From Puia sp. (GTDB lineage: Bacteria; Bacteroidota; Bacteroidia; Chitinophagales; Chitinophagaceae), in NCBI GenBank assembly GCA_031292515.1, contig JARLGZ010000054.1:186001-250000 (forward strand): DNA of 64,000 bases, in the 5' to 3' direction. The notes beneath the pieces were generated by a model. That model did not search any database and was not told where the DNA came from. It saw only the letters and a program-made list of their open reading frames with translations. Positions 40,891 through 49,836 of the stretch are shown one piece after another (the first letter of the stretch is position 1; each line of letters begins with the position of its first letter). The translations under genes and the position numbers were made by a program.

Positions 40891-43800
40891 TCAACAGTTG
40901 TCAAGAGCGCGCTGCAGGCTTTCTGCCAGCTCTTTTGCATGAGGCAGCTGGAACATGGTTTTATGATCGCCGGGCACTTCATACACTTCAACACCCTTTC
41001 GCGCGTAATCGCTCCAACCCAGATAGCGGGCATCGTCCACGAAATAAATCCGGTATTTAGACCTGAACAGATGTATTTTTCCGTCAAATGGTTCCAGGGT
41101 GTATTTCTTAAATGCCGATCCGTGTTTCTCGTTGATCTTGTTGAAGCGTACATAGATCCCGGTGGGCTCCGGTCTTTTCAGCAAACCCGTCTTATAACCC
41201 AGTTCCCTGACATAGTTAGCCTGGTATTGAACGGTGACCACCGGCCGTCTGAAAAAGGATTTGGTGAAGAACAGGAGCTTCGGGAACTGCCTTTTAAATT
41301 TCCGGGAAAAGTTTACGGACCACTCCTTATTATAGATCGTCGTTTCCGCATTTGTATCGAACATGGCCAGCAGTTTCACTTCCTTGCCCATGGCCACAAG
41401 CTGTTTCCGCATTTCGACGGCGACATAACCTCCAAAGGAATACCCCCCGATCGCATAGGGGCCCTCGGGATTGTGCTCTAATATTTCGTTGATATAATGT
41501 CTGGCGATTTCCGACATATCGTCCAGGGGGGACTCATCGCCATCGAGACCATGAGCCTGCAGGCCATATACGGGCTGTTCGGGGTCGACATAATTTGCCA
41601 GCGGGCTGAAATTGAGTACGTTCAGACCGTCTCCGTGAACGATGTAGATGGGTATCTTGCTTCCCGTAGTCTTGATGGGCACCAGCGATTTCCAGATCTT
41701 GTCAGTTCCGGCCTCTTCTTCTATCGAATCTACCAGCGCCCTGATCGTGGGATATTTGTAAAGGATCGCCAGGGGCAGGTTTTTGCCGGTCGCTTTTTCA
41801 AATTTCGTCATGATCTGAACGGCAATCAACGAATGGCCGCCCAGTTCGAAGAAGTTGTCTTCGATTCCCAGTCTCTCCATACCCAGCGCTTCCTGCCAGA
41901 TCCCCACCATGATACGGTCCATTGCATTGCGCGGTCCGGCGTATTGGTCTTTTACCTGCTGGGAAGCATCGAATTCAGGCAGGGCTTTCTTGTCTATTTT
42001 CCCATTGGAAGTCAGTGGTAATCCGTCCAGTGGCACCCACGCTCCCGGCACCATATAATCCGGGAGTTTGGCATGGAGGTGATCGACGATCGCCTCGCGG
42101 TTAAAGGGGCCATTGGGAACGATATATCCTACGAGGCGTTTTTTGCCATCCGGGTCGGGCTTCGCCAGGACGACCGCCTGTTTTACCCATTCACACTGTT
42201 TCAGGCAGCTTTCGATCTCGCCCAGCTCCACACGAAAGCCACGGATCTTGACCTGGTCATCTTTTCTTCCGATGAATTCCATATTCATATCGGAGGACAT
42301 CCGCCCAAGATCGCCGGTACGATACATTCTTCCCCCTGCCTGATCGTTAAAAGGATCCTTTACAAAGGAATAGTCCGTCTTCTCCCGGTCGCCAGCGTAT
42401 CCCCTTGCCACGCCCACGCCGCCTATATACAATTCTCCCGTAACGCCGACAGGGACGGGCTGCAGCTGCGGATTGAGAATATAAAAGAAATTGTTTTGCA
42501 GGGGTCTTCCGTACGGGATGCTGTTCCAGTGGCTTAGGGTCCGCTCTACCGGGAAATAATTGGACCATACGGTCCCTTCGGTGGCTCCTCCCAGACTGAT
42601 GACCCGTGTCCCCGGGAAGAATCTCCTGATCCGGGCAGGCAGGTCCACAGGGATCCAGTCGCCGCTCATGAAGACCACACGCAGGGCTGTCTGCCTGTAC
42701 GTTTCGCAGGTCAGTTCCAGGTCCCGCACCAGGTAGTCCAGGGTTGTAGGCACGGAGTCCCAAAAGCTGATCTTGTATCGTTGCAACAGATCCTGGAGGA
42801 TCTTCACGTCTTTTATCTCTTTTGATTCAGCGATCACGACCGTCGCACCGGCCGACAAGATCCCGAAAATATCGTAGACAGAGAGATCGAAGCACATGGA
42901 GGTAATGAACAGAAGACGGTCGTCCGTTCCGATGTTGAATTCCTTGTTGACCCACTGAACCAGGTTCACCGCCATATGATGCTCTATCATCACGCCTTTG
43001 GGCCTACCTGTGGAACCCGATGTGTAGATAGTATAGGCCAGTTGGGTAGGATCCGCATGGATTCCGGTATTGCCTTCATCATAAAGGTGCTGGTCTTCGA
43101 ACTCTATCCGCAGGAATTTCCCTTCGGCCATCATGCCTCTTACGGCATAATCCCCATCGGCGAGAAGGCATTCCACGGAGGATTGCCGGAGAATATATTC
43201 CTGCCTGTCCTGCGGATATTCCGGATCGACGGGGACATAAGCTCCTCCTGCCTTGAGGATGGCATACATGCCGACGATCATATCAAAGCTGCGCCCGACA
43301 ATCAGCCCGACATTATCCCCGGTCTTTACGCCGTGTCTGATCAGGTAGTTCGCCAGCCGGTTGGCGCGCCTGTTCAGCTCGTCATAGGTCAGCGTCGTCT
43401 CTCCATGACGGAGAGCGATGAGACCCGGTGTCTTTGCCACCTGTTCTTCAAACAGGTCCACAAGGGTCTTGTCCCGGTCATAGGGACACAGGGTGTTATT
43501 GAATGTTACCAGGATCTCCTCTTTTTCGGCCGGGGTGAGCATGGGAAGCGCACCTATTTTTTCGGTGGGGTCGTCTGCCAGGGCGGCCAGGAGATTTTTA
43601 TAATGGTCAATCATGCGCCCGATCGTCGGAAGCTTGTACAAGGCGGTGTCGTAGTCTACCGAACCGCAAAGACCATCGGCTGTTTCCCGGATCGTAAAAC
43701 TGATGTCAGGACCCTGGCTAACGGGCGGAGACAGGTGTTTTTCGTGTTCTTCGCCCGGCTCCGGCATATTAAACATGGCCTGGAACAGAGGGTTGCGCGA

Positions 43801-44295
43801 AGAATCCTGTTCCTTCACCACCGCATCTGCTATCTTTTCAATGGCGATATAAGGTTGTTCGAAGGCTTCCTGCGCGCGCGCTTTTACATGATGGAGCAGG
43901 CTATTGAAGGGCATGTTTCCATTTAGCTCCGTGCGTAACGCCACGATTCGCATGGAAGAGCTGGCCGGTGAACCGGTCAAGGCCTCCGAAGCAGGGGCGG
44001 GATACCCGTATCCCACACAGATATCCTCCTGGTTGCTGTGACGGTGCAAAAGAACCTTGAAAGCGGCCAGCAACACTACGGATAAAGCTGCGTCTTCTTC
44101 CCTGGCGAGTGTATTCAGGCGGTCGGCTAATCCGGGGTCGACCAGGAAGCGACTGCTGGCATAGGAGAGCTCCTGTGTGGCGGGTCGTTGAAAATCAACA
44201 GGTAGTTGCAGGGTGGCTACGTCTCGCAATTGCCGTTTCCAGTAATCTGTAGACAGCTCAGGCAATGGGGTGTCAGGTATGGATATCTTGGGCAT
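40891..44295 (-). CDS. Single-module nonribosomal peptide synthetase: half-C, A (Cys-like code), PCP, TE
   Basis: A 1134-aa cytoplasmic NRPS. Residues 1-245 match only the C-terminal half of a condensation domain (YWKRQLRDVATLQLPVD; SRNPLFQAMFNMPEP); the HHxxxDG half is absent, so it probably cannot condense. The adenylation domain (about 262-770) has YTIYTSGSTGRPKGV, GGATEGTVWS, MYRTGDLGR and LTSNGKIDKKALP. Reading the ten specificity positions by eye gives D-L-Y-D-F-S-L-V-W-K, close to the known cysteine code DLYNLSLIWK. The carrier domain has FFELGGHSLIAVQ (Ser822, phosphopantetheine site). The thioesterase has GGYSFGGYVAVE (Ser953). A phosphopantetheinyl transferase follows at 44582 and an ebo cluster nearby. 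Product unknown. Confidence 0.92.
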   Translation of the reverse strand: MPKISIPDTPLPELSTDYWKRQLRDVATLQLPVDFQRPATQELSYASSRFLVDPGLADRLNTLAREEDAALSVVLLAAFKVLLHRHSNQEDICVGYGYPAPASEALTGSPASSSMRIVALRTELNGNMPFNSLLHHVKARAQEAFEQPYIAIEKIADAVVKEQDSSRNPLFQAMFNMPEPGEEHEKHLSPPVSQGPDISFTIRETADGLCGSVDYDTALYKLPTIGRMIDHYKNLLAALADDPTEKIGALPMLTPAEKEEILVTFNNTLCPYDRDKTLVDLFEEQVAKTPGLIALRHGETTLTYDELNRRANRLANYLIRHGVKTGDNVGLIVGRSFDMIVGMYAILKAGGAYVPVDPEYPQDRQEYILRQSSVECLLADGDYAVRGMMAEGKFLRIEFEDQHLYDEGNTGIHADPTQLAYTIYTSGSTGRPKGVMIEHHMAVNLVQWVNKEFNIGTDDRLLFITSMCFDLSVYDIFGILSAGATVVIAESKEIKDVKILQDLLQRYKISFWDSVPTTLDYLVRDLELTCETYRQTALRVVFMSGDWIPVDLPARIRRFFPGTRVISLGGATEGTVWSNYFPVERTLSHWNSIPYGRPLQNNFFYILNPQLQPVPVGVTGELYIGGVGVARGYAGDREKTDYSFVKDPFNDQAGGRMYRTGDLGRMSSDMNMEFIGRKDDQVKIRGFRVELGEIESCLKQCEWVKQAVVLAKPDPDGKKRLVGYIVPNGPFNREAIVDHLHAKLPDYMVPGAWVPLDGLPLTSNGKIDKKALPEFDASQQVKDQYAGPRNAMDRIMVGIWQEALGMERLGIEDNFFELGGHSLIAVQIMTKFEKATGKNLPLAILYKYPTIRALVDSIEEEAGTDKIWKSLVPIKTTGSKIPIYIVHGDGLNVLNFSPLANYVDPEQPVYGLQAHGLDGDESPLDDMSEIARHYINEILEHNPEGPYAIGGYSFGGYVAVEMRKQLVAMGKEVKLLAMFDTNAETTIYNKEWSVNFSRKFKRQFPKLLFFTKSFFRRPVVTVQYQANYVRELGYKTGLLKRPEPTGIYVRFNKINEKHGSAFKKYTLEPFDGKIHLFRSKYRIYFVDDARYLGWSDYARKGVEVYEVPGDHKTMFQLPHAKELAESLQRALDNC

Positions 44296-44581
44296 TCTAT
44301 GGTGTGTTTGACAGGTGGTTTATGCAAACATGCAGGGCCGTGGTCTTTTTCAGAAATGGGATTGGTCAGGGATCTTTCACTTGGAAAATGGTCACGGTAA
44401 GATTACATAAAAAAATAGAAAAAACGAAGAAAAATCGTTACCTATTACTGCGCTTAGGCAAAACTTTCGTTAAACACAGGTTATAGAAAGAAGATTCTCG
44501 AAAAAACTAAACAATTTTAGCCATGCAGAGCCCTTTTCCTGCTTTCCGGGGTTCTTTTTTGTGACTTTTGATGTCGCCTGC

Positions 44582-45232
44582 TCAGGCGACGGCATCTACG
44601 CCGACCCGGCGAACACACACAGCGGGTGTCTTCGATTTGGAAGCCAGATGACAGGCGTAGTCGGGCGATAAACAGATCTCCCGCGTGTACCATCGTTCGT
44701 CTCCCAGCCTCATCTCCTCGTCATCCACTCTTTTCACATTCCTGAAATCGCCGGAGAGTCCGCGGCCGTCAGCCTTCAGAACGGATTCCCTCCGCGTCCA
44801 TTCCCGGTAAAATTGCGCCTGGGGGTCGGAGAAACCCAGTATCCTTTCCCATTCATCGATTGGAAAGATATCGCGGAAATCCGCCAGTTCTATCGACCGG
44901 ATATGCTCGATGTCGATGCCTATCCGGGTATGCCAGCCGATCGCGCAGACAATCCTGCTTCCGGAATGCGACCAGTTAAAATCGGGCCCCCCCTCCAGGA
45001 AGGGCCGTCCAAAAGGCGAATACCGGAGACGGAGGAGGTCTGCCGGGCTGCCTTCGTCTTCCAGCGCCCTTTTCAGAAGATGCCTTGCGCTGACGATAGC
45101 CTGCGCATCCTGCCACCTTTTCGCTGCCATCGCCTTCCTCCTGCACGCATCCGGCAACGCGGAAAGCAGCGTTTCAAACATCCCCTCAGACCACCGGGAC
45201 CCGAACTCCGTCGAATAGATATAAATGGGCAT
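44582..45232 (-). CDS. Sfp-type 4'-phosphopantetheinyl transferase
   Basis: Transfers phosphopantetheine from CoA to carrier proteins. The 216-aa length fits the Sfp group. Motifs: FNWSHSGSRIVCAIG (P1/P2 region), GIDIEH (Asp107 and Glu109, Mg2+ ligands) and WTRRESVLKADGRGL (Glu149 and Lys153). It lies upstream of the NRPS gene on the same strand with a 286-bp gap and is its likely activator. A TATTTTTG box (45280-45287) lies 47 bp before its ATG. Confidence 0.9.
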   Translation of the reverse strand: MPIYIYSTEFGSRWSEGMFETLLSALPDACRRKAMAAKRWQDAQAIVSARHLLKRALEDEGSPADLLRLRYSPFGRPFLEGGPDFNWSHSGSRIVCAIGWHTRIGIDIEHIRSIELADFRDIFPIDEWERILGFSDPQAQFYREWTRRESVLKADGRGLSGDFRNVKRVDDEEMRLGDERWYTREICLSPDYACHLASKSKTPAVCVRRVGVDAVA

Positions 45233-45279
45233 CTCAGATCCTTTATCTGCAGGATTCAGACCAACTGAATATGCAGAGA

Positions 45280-45287
45280 CAAAAATA
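45280..45287 (-). promoter_or_regulatory. Possible -7 box of the PPTase gene
   Basis: TATTTTTG on the minus strand fits TAnnTTTG, 47 bp before the PPTase ATG. No clear -33 element was seen. Confidence 0.35.
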
Positions 45288-45552
45288 GTTCTGTATCTTC
45301 GAAAAAAAAATGCCTGTTAGTGGCATTTTTTCTTACGGCTTTTTTTCGTAACTATGCTCTTCCTTTGTAAGACCAGCCACTTCGAAATCTATTTCATCCG
45401 AATCTGCTCTGCCACTGCCGTCTCTGAAACCAGTTTCTGAAACCCATCTGTGCCAAACCGTTTTCAGAAATCTACCTCATTGAAACCGCACTCTGTCGCT
45501 ACGTGCTTAAAACACGTCACTTGCGAAGCTTTGTCCGAAACCAACCTCTGTT

Positions 45553-45605
45553 AAAGTTGCCTGCGGAAAAGTTGTCTCCTGGAAAAGTTGCCTCCTGGAA
45601 AAAGT
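45553..45605. repeat. Short tandem repeat, about 16-bp unit, three copies
   Basis: aaagttgcctgcgga, aaagttgtctcctgga and aaagttgcctcctgga follow one another without gaps, then a partial copy. It lies in the leader region of the acyltransferase gene. Confidence 0.65.
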
Positions 45606-45726
45606 CAACACCGGAATGGCCGCTGCCACGAAACATGCGTTTGTAAAGATGGCTTCCAAAAGGCGGCTTCCAGGAGAAAAGTCCTTTGAAACCTGTGTGA
45701 TTTATTAAAATTAAAATTGGAAAAAA

Positions 45727-46875
45727 ATGGGACTCAACGTCTTTAACACGGACTTTATTTTACAGGAGAAGAGGTATAGCTGGATCGACTACGACAAGGG
45801 GATCAGCATCATCCTGGTTGCCTATGGCCATTGCCTGACCCTCCTGGCGAACGGCGGTGTGGATTTCAGCGAAGCGCCCGGTTTTACTTATGCGGGGATG
45901 TTCCTGTATGGCTTCAGGATGCCGCTGTTCTTTATTATTTCCGGGGTCTTCCTGACAGGTAGTCTGTCCCGTAAGGGGCTTGGCGGCTATATCTATGGAC
46001 GTACGAATAATATCCTGTATCCGCTGCTCATATGGGGGCTCCTGGAGATCACTTTGCAACTGACAGCCTTCTATCTAAAAACGAGAACGATCGACGCTCG
46101 CCTGTACCTGAGCCTGCTTATCCACCCGCGGGAGATCGGCACCGGTCATCTTTGGTACCTGAACGCTTTGTTCTCCATCGGGGTAGTGTATGCCTGTCTG
46201 AGAGAGAAGCTGAGAATGGGGCCTATCCCGCAACTGGTACTCGGCCTGGTCCTTTATTCGATCTCGGCTTATATACATATCCACAATATCGAAGGTGGAA
46301 TGCTGACGGACCTCTTCGCCTTTTATATTTGGTTTTCGCTGGGCGTGTTTATCTCCTCGATCGTACTGGACGAGCGGAATGTCAGGAGGTTCGCCTCCCT
46401 GAAAATATTTTTCCCGCTGGCGACGATCTTTATAATCATACAATACTACTGCACCTCGCTCAATCTCACGGTAGGGCAGGGGCACTACGATTATGTGGAA
46501 CATAAATTGCCGTTCCTCTTCCTGGCCGAAGCGCTGGTAGGCTGTATACTCTCGGTAAACATCTCTTTCCAGCTGCAGAAACACAAGCTCCTGCGCTTTC
46601 TCAGAGTCGTCGGATTCCATTCGCTGTTTATTTACTGTATGCAGATAATGGTAATGCTGGCAACGACCGCGGTGATGATCAAAGTATTGAATGTGACGAA
46701 TATTCCCGTGCTGGTCATCGTCGTTTGGATGTCGGGCGTGCTTCCTCCGATGTTCCTGTATAATTTCTGTCTTCGGCATAATCTGTGGAGGCTGTTCACT
46801 TTTATCAAACCTGAAAAGGAGATAGCCTCTTTAAAAGGAGAAAACAAAAACAGCTTCCCTATTCCCGCGAACTAA
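45727..46875 (+). CDS. Acyltransferase-3 family membrane protein
   Basis: A 382-aa inner-membrane protein, expected to transfer acetyl or other acyl groups to a sugar or other exported molecule. It starts after an A-rich leader with MGLNVFNTDFILQEKRYSWIDYDKGISI. The family signature WIDYDKG...VAYGHCL carries the catalytic His near residue 35, and FRMPLFFIISGVFL is the usual second helix. About ten hydrophobic helices follow to FLYNFCLRHN. The C-terminal tail is cytosolic and basic. It lies between the PPTase gene (divergent) and eboF (convergent) and could modify the product of this cluster. The acceptor is not known. Confidence 0.87.
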   Translation: MGLNVFNTDFILQEKRYSWIDYDKGISIILVAYGHCLTLLANGGVDFSEAPGFTYAGMFLYGFRMPLFFIISGVFLTGSLSRKGLGGYIYGRTNNILYPLLIWGLLEITLQLTAFYLKTRTIDARLYLSLLIHPREIGTGHLWYLNALFSIGVVYACLREKLRMGPIPQLVLGLVLYSISAYIHIHNIEGGMLTDLFAFYIWFSLGVFISSIVLDERNVRRFASLKIFFPLATIFIIIQYYCTSLNLTVGQGHYDYVEHKLPFLFLAEALVGCILSVNISFQLQKHKLLRFLRVVGFHSLFIYCMQIMVMLATTAVMIKVLNVTNIPVLVIVVWMSGVLPPMFLYNFCLRHNLWRLFTFIKPEKEIASLKGENKNSFPIPAN

Positions 46876-46895
46876 CCGTTCCGGTGAATCAGGAA

Positions 46896-46944
46896 GGGTC
46901 AGGACCGGTAAGGATCAGGACCTATAAGGATCAGGACCGGTGAA
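46896..46944. repeat. 16-17-bp direct repeat, three copies, over the end of eboF
   Basis: gggtcaggaccggtaa, ggatcaggacctataa and ggatcaggaccggtgaa follow in tandem in the 55-bp gap between the convergent acyltransferase and eboF genes. The last copy covers the eboF stop codon and its final codons. Confidence 0.7.
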
Positions 46945-48304
46945 GCGTGTTCCAGATTCTCCCGAATACTTCGGTGGCCTGAATGGGGCCCTGGTCTGTT
47001 CCTGTTTTCGTGCCCGTTTTATAATCGTCGATCAGGACCGGCCAGTATCCGGCGGACGTATTCGTGCTGCCGTGGGATCCCTTGATCAGGGTGGCATCCA
47101 GCGGAATGACATCCATGACATACCGGAAACCGGCTTTCTTGCGCAGCAGCTTATAGGCCGCCCGAAGTTTGGAGGTCATAAACATCTCCACGGGATCATA
47201 ACCCGGTTTTTTATGAATGTCTACCACCCGTGCATAATCGGGTGCGAGTTTGTCGTCGAGCCAGAAATAGTAAGTCCACCAATATCCCGGAGCCGCCGAC
47301 ACGACGAAATCCCCTGAACGTTCGTGATCGATATGACGGGCTGCCTGTCCCACCTTGTCGAGGATCTCTTCCACGCCGGGCGTCTTCTCCAGGATTTCCC
47401 TGACCTTCCCGGTCGCGGACGGATCGTTGATATAAATATGTGCAACCTGGTGGTCGGCTACGGCAAAAGCCCTGGATGCGCCCGGATCGAGAAGCTCCAG
47501 CCCCCTTTCCACGCGGATCTGCAGCAATCCCTGCTCTCTGAAAAGGCGGTTGAGATGGATGGGTTTACTGACCGGAGCAATCCCATATTCCGACAACAGC
47601 AGGATGCCTGCCTTCTTCTTCTTGTAGAAATTCACCAGCTGCTCGACCACCCGGTCCAACTCTCTCAACTCCCCCGCGATAAGCTGGAAATCGGGGCCGA
47701 ATTTCTGCAGGCAATAGTCCAGGTGCGGCAGATAGATGAGGGTGAGCGTCGGGTCATACTTGTCGTCGGTCAGCATGGAGGCATCTGCAATCCATTGGGT
47801 CGACTTTATATTGGCTCCCGGCCCCCAGAATTGAAAAAGAGGAAAGGTGCCGAGTCTCTCCTGCAGTTCGTCCCGCAGTTCCGCCGGATGAGAATAGCAG
47901 TCTGGCATTTTTCGCCCGTCAGCCAGGTAATTCGGTCTGGGCGTCACCGAATAATCGGCCGAGGTATACATATTGTACCACCAGAACATCTGCGAACAGG
48001 TGAAAGAGGGATCTTCCCTTTTTGCTTTTTCCCAGATTTTTTCCGCGAGCACGAGTTTGTTGGATTGCTTCCAGAATTTGACTTCCGCATCCTGCCGGTC
48101 ATACCATCCGTTTCCGACGATGCCATGAGCCGCAGGCCATTCACCGGTAAGATAGGTGGATTGCACGGAGGTGGTCACAGCGGGTAACATGGGTACGATG
48201 GCCGTAAGCCGGTTTTCCGCCGAATATTTCTTCAGAAAAGGGGTGTGTTCTCCGATCAGGTTGGAAGAGAGACCGACGATATCGATGACTGCGGTTTTTT
48301 GCAT
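46931..48304 (-). CDS. eboF: EboF-type alkaline phosphatase/nucleotide pyrophosphatase family protein
   Basis: A 457-aa metal-dependent phosphodiesterase-fold protein. It starts KTAVIDIVGLSSNLIGEHTP (first metal-site Asp), has LPAVTTSVQSTYLTGEWPAAHGI with the nucleophile Thr near 44, and later metal ligands in LPHLDYCLQKFGPDF, LLSEYGIAPVS, and LIKGSHGSTN. This matches the phosphodiesterase-like member of ebo clusters. It is the last gene of the run eboA to eboF and is separated from eboE by a 235-bp gap filled mostly with a 13-bp tandem repeat. No signal peptide is seen, so it is cytoplasmic by prediction. The substrate is not established. Confidence 0.85.
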   Translation of the reverse strand: MQKTAVIDIVGLSSNLIGEHTPFLKKYSAENRLTAIVPMLPAVTTSVQSTYLTGEWPAAHGIVGNGWYDRQDAEVKFWKQSNKLVLAEKIWEKAKREDPSFTCSQMFWWYNMYTSADYSVTPRPNYLADGRKMPDCYSHPAELRDELQERLGTFPLFQFWGPGANIKSTQWIADASMLTDDKYDPTLTLIYLPHLDYCLQKFGPDFQLIAGELRELDRVVEQLVNFYKKKKAGILLLSEYGIAPVSKPIHLNRLFREQGLLQIRVERGLELLDPGASRAFAVADHQVAHIYINDPSATGKVREILEKTPGVEEILDKVGQAARHIDHERSGDFVVSAAPGYWWTYYFWLDDKLAPDYARVVDIHKKPGYDPVEMFMTSKLRAAYKLLRKKAGFRYVMDVIPLDATLIKGSHGSTNTSAGYWPVLIDDYKTGTKTGTDQGPIQATEVFGRIWNTLHRS

Positions 48305-48321
48305 GTGTCTTAGGTTTTATG

Positions 48322-48496
48322 CATGGTCCGGTTGTCTGTGTCCGGTTGTTTGTGCCAGGTCGTCTGTGCCGGTCGTCTGTGCCAGGTCGTCTGTGCCAGG
48401 TCGTCTGTGCCGGTCGTCTGTGCCGGTCGTCTGTGCCGGTCGTCTGTGCCGGTTGTCTGTGCCGGTCGTCTGTGCCGGTCGTCTGTGCCGGTTGTT
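48322..48496. repeat. 13/14-bp minisatellite between eboE and eboF, about 12 units
   Basis: Units ggtcGTCTGTGCC (13 bp) alternate with forms ending CCA (14 bp) and with ggtt variants; I count about 12. The array occupies most of the gap between the eboE stop and the eboF start. There are no spacers, so it is not a CRISPR array. The mix of 13 and 14 bp means no protein frame stays in phase. No hairpin with a T-tract is formed. Confidence 0.85.
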
Positions 48497-48539
48497 GATG
48501 ATGGCTCCGGTAGCTGCCTTGCTTTGTTCTTCTGCTGCT

Positions 48540-49748
48540 TTAATCGAGTTGCCGCTTTACCCAATCCAGTTCCCTGATGATCGATTCCTGCAGGGGCAGT
48601 TTCAAAGAAGGGTCCAATACTTCCCAGGTATAGGTCTCGACTTCCAGGTGCCGGGTCAGGTCCAGTTCCTGCTGGATTTCCAGCACCTCGCGGATGTCAT
48701 CGCGCGTGGACTGCAGCAGGCCGAAATCTTTTTCAAAGACGGGTACATGGAAGTGCGCCCGCCATTCGCGGGTCAGCGGATGCTGGTAGTCGTCCAGGGC
48801 TTCTGCAAGGTCCCTGTACCGCAATAAACCTCCATCCGCTTTTTTGGCGACGACCTGATGCAGGTACACGGGTTCATTGTATTTTGCAAAAGCCTCCTTC
48901 AGGGCCTCTCTTTTGGAAGGATCACTGCCCATAGAGGCCTTCAGCGCCGCGCTGATCTGTATCTTGCCGATCTTTAATCCTTTTTCCTGAAGGGCGGCCA
49001 CCACGGTCGCATGCGGTTCGTAGCCGATCGCAAAGTGGCAGACATCATAACACAGCCGCAGGTGATCTTTTATGATCTCCGCAGCCTGTTCCTCCGATAA
49101 GCCGAGGGAGGCGCCGATGACTGGGATCCCGATGGGGAGCAGATCGTTTTCAAACCAGTCGATGAATTCCGGACCGGTCTCGAGCAGTCCATCGGGTTCC
49201 GGTTCCACATCCAGGTGCAGGAGTCTCCCGGTCCGCAGACGGATCTTCGCCAGGTGTTCCACTACTTCGATCATATGCCGGGTAGCTTTTTGTCTCGCCG
49301 CTGCCAGGGAAGCCATGGATGAATGCCAGTAACGGTAGGAGAGCGGAGAAGTGGAAATGCCGCCATCCATATTCTCCGGGAGGATCTGTTCCAGGATGCC
49401 GAACATCCGCAGCGTATATTCCACTCTTTCCCGGGTGGTCCAATCGGGTGCATGCACCTGGTCTTTTACCCGGGTATGGTGAAACCCTCCATATGGGAAT
49501 CCGTTCATGGTAAATACATAGGCATCCTGCTGTTTCAGCCACTCCCTGAAGAGCCGCAGCGTCTCCGGGTCCGCCAATTCAAGACTGGCCTCGTTTGAAA
49601 GCCTCAGGCCGATACCCATCGGAGCAGACGGTGACAATGCCTTCCTGATAGCCGGAAAACAGGTTTGCAAGGCCTTGAAATGGTCCCCCCAGTTTTCGCC
49701 GGAATGAATATTCGTACAGTAGGTGAGATGTCCCGCGCTCGTTAACAT
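48540..49748 (-). CDS. eboE: Metabolite traffic protein EboE
   Basis: A 402-aa TIM-barrel protein related to xylose isomerase-like sugar-phosphate isomerases. The start MLTSAGHLTYCTNIHSGENW is the typical EboE N-terminus. Other motifs: TMNGFPYGGFHHTRVKDQVH, PLSYRYW, LHLDVEPEPDGLLE, and CYDVCHFAIGYE, with His/Glu/Asp residues likely to bind a metal. It lies 88 bp after eboD on the same strand. In cyanobacteria the ebo genes take part in moving a scytonemin precursor to the periplasm; the biochemical role of EboE itself is not known. Confidence 0.9.
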   Translation of the reverse strand: MLTSAGHLTYCTNIHSGENWGDHFKALQTCFPAIRKALSPSAPMGIGLRLSNEASLELADPETLRLFREWLKQQDAYVFTMNGFPYGGFHHTRVKDQVHAPDWTTRERVEYTLRMFGILEQILPENMDGGISTSPLSYRYWHSSMASLAAARQKATRHMIEVVEHLAKIRLRTGRLLHLDVEPEPDGLLETGPEFIDWFENDLLPIGIPVIGASLGLSEEQAAEIIKDHLRLCYDVCHFAIGYEPHATVVAALQEKGLKIGKIQISAALKASMGSDPSKREALKEAFAKYNEPVYLHQVVAKKADGGLLRYRDLAEALDDYQHPLTREWRAHFHVPVFEKDFGLLQSTRDDIREVLEIQQELDLTRHLEVETYTWEVLDPSLKLPLQESIIRELDWVKRQLD

Positions 49749-49836
49749 ATATTTCCTGTTATTCGCTTCAATTTTTTGTTATTCGCTCTGACTGGTGTCT
49801 CTTCGTATTTTCTCCTTCGCATTCTTTCGCCTTCAT

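Larger units (their letters stand above)
45233..45726. other. Intergenic region between PPTase and acyltransferase genes with degenerate repeats
   Basis: About 490 bp between divergent genes. Near the PPTase is a possible -7 box (45280-45287). The rest is unusual: recurring TCTGAAACC-like words (45420-45545), then three copies of an AAAGTTGCCTCCTGGA-like unit (45553-45605), and related mirrored words (CTTCCAGGAG near 45665). No gene is evident. Confidence 0.55.

Noticed and set aside
42976-43926. Plus-strand frame of 316 codons inside the NRPS gene
   Set aside because: Shadow of the adenylation and half-condensation coding region.
48322-48496. Possible CRISPR array
   Set aside because: Units are contiguous and only 13-14 bp long with no spacers, and no cas genes are near.
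48310-48577. Open frames on both strands through the 13-bp array (about 84 codons each)
   Set aside because: They are products of the repeat. Units of 13 and 14 bp shift the frame, and the translations are simple Cys/Val or Asp/Arg repeats.
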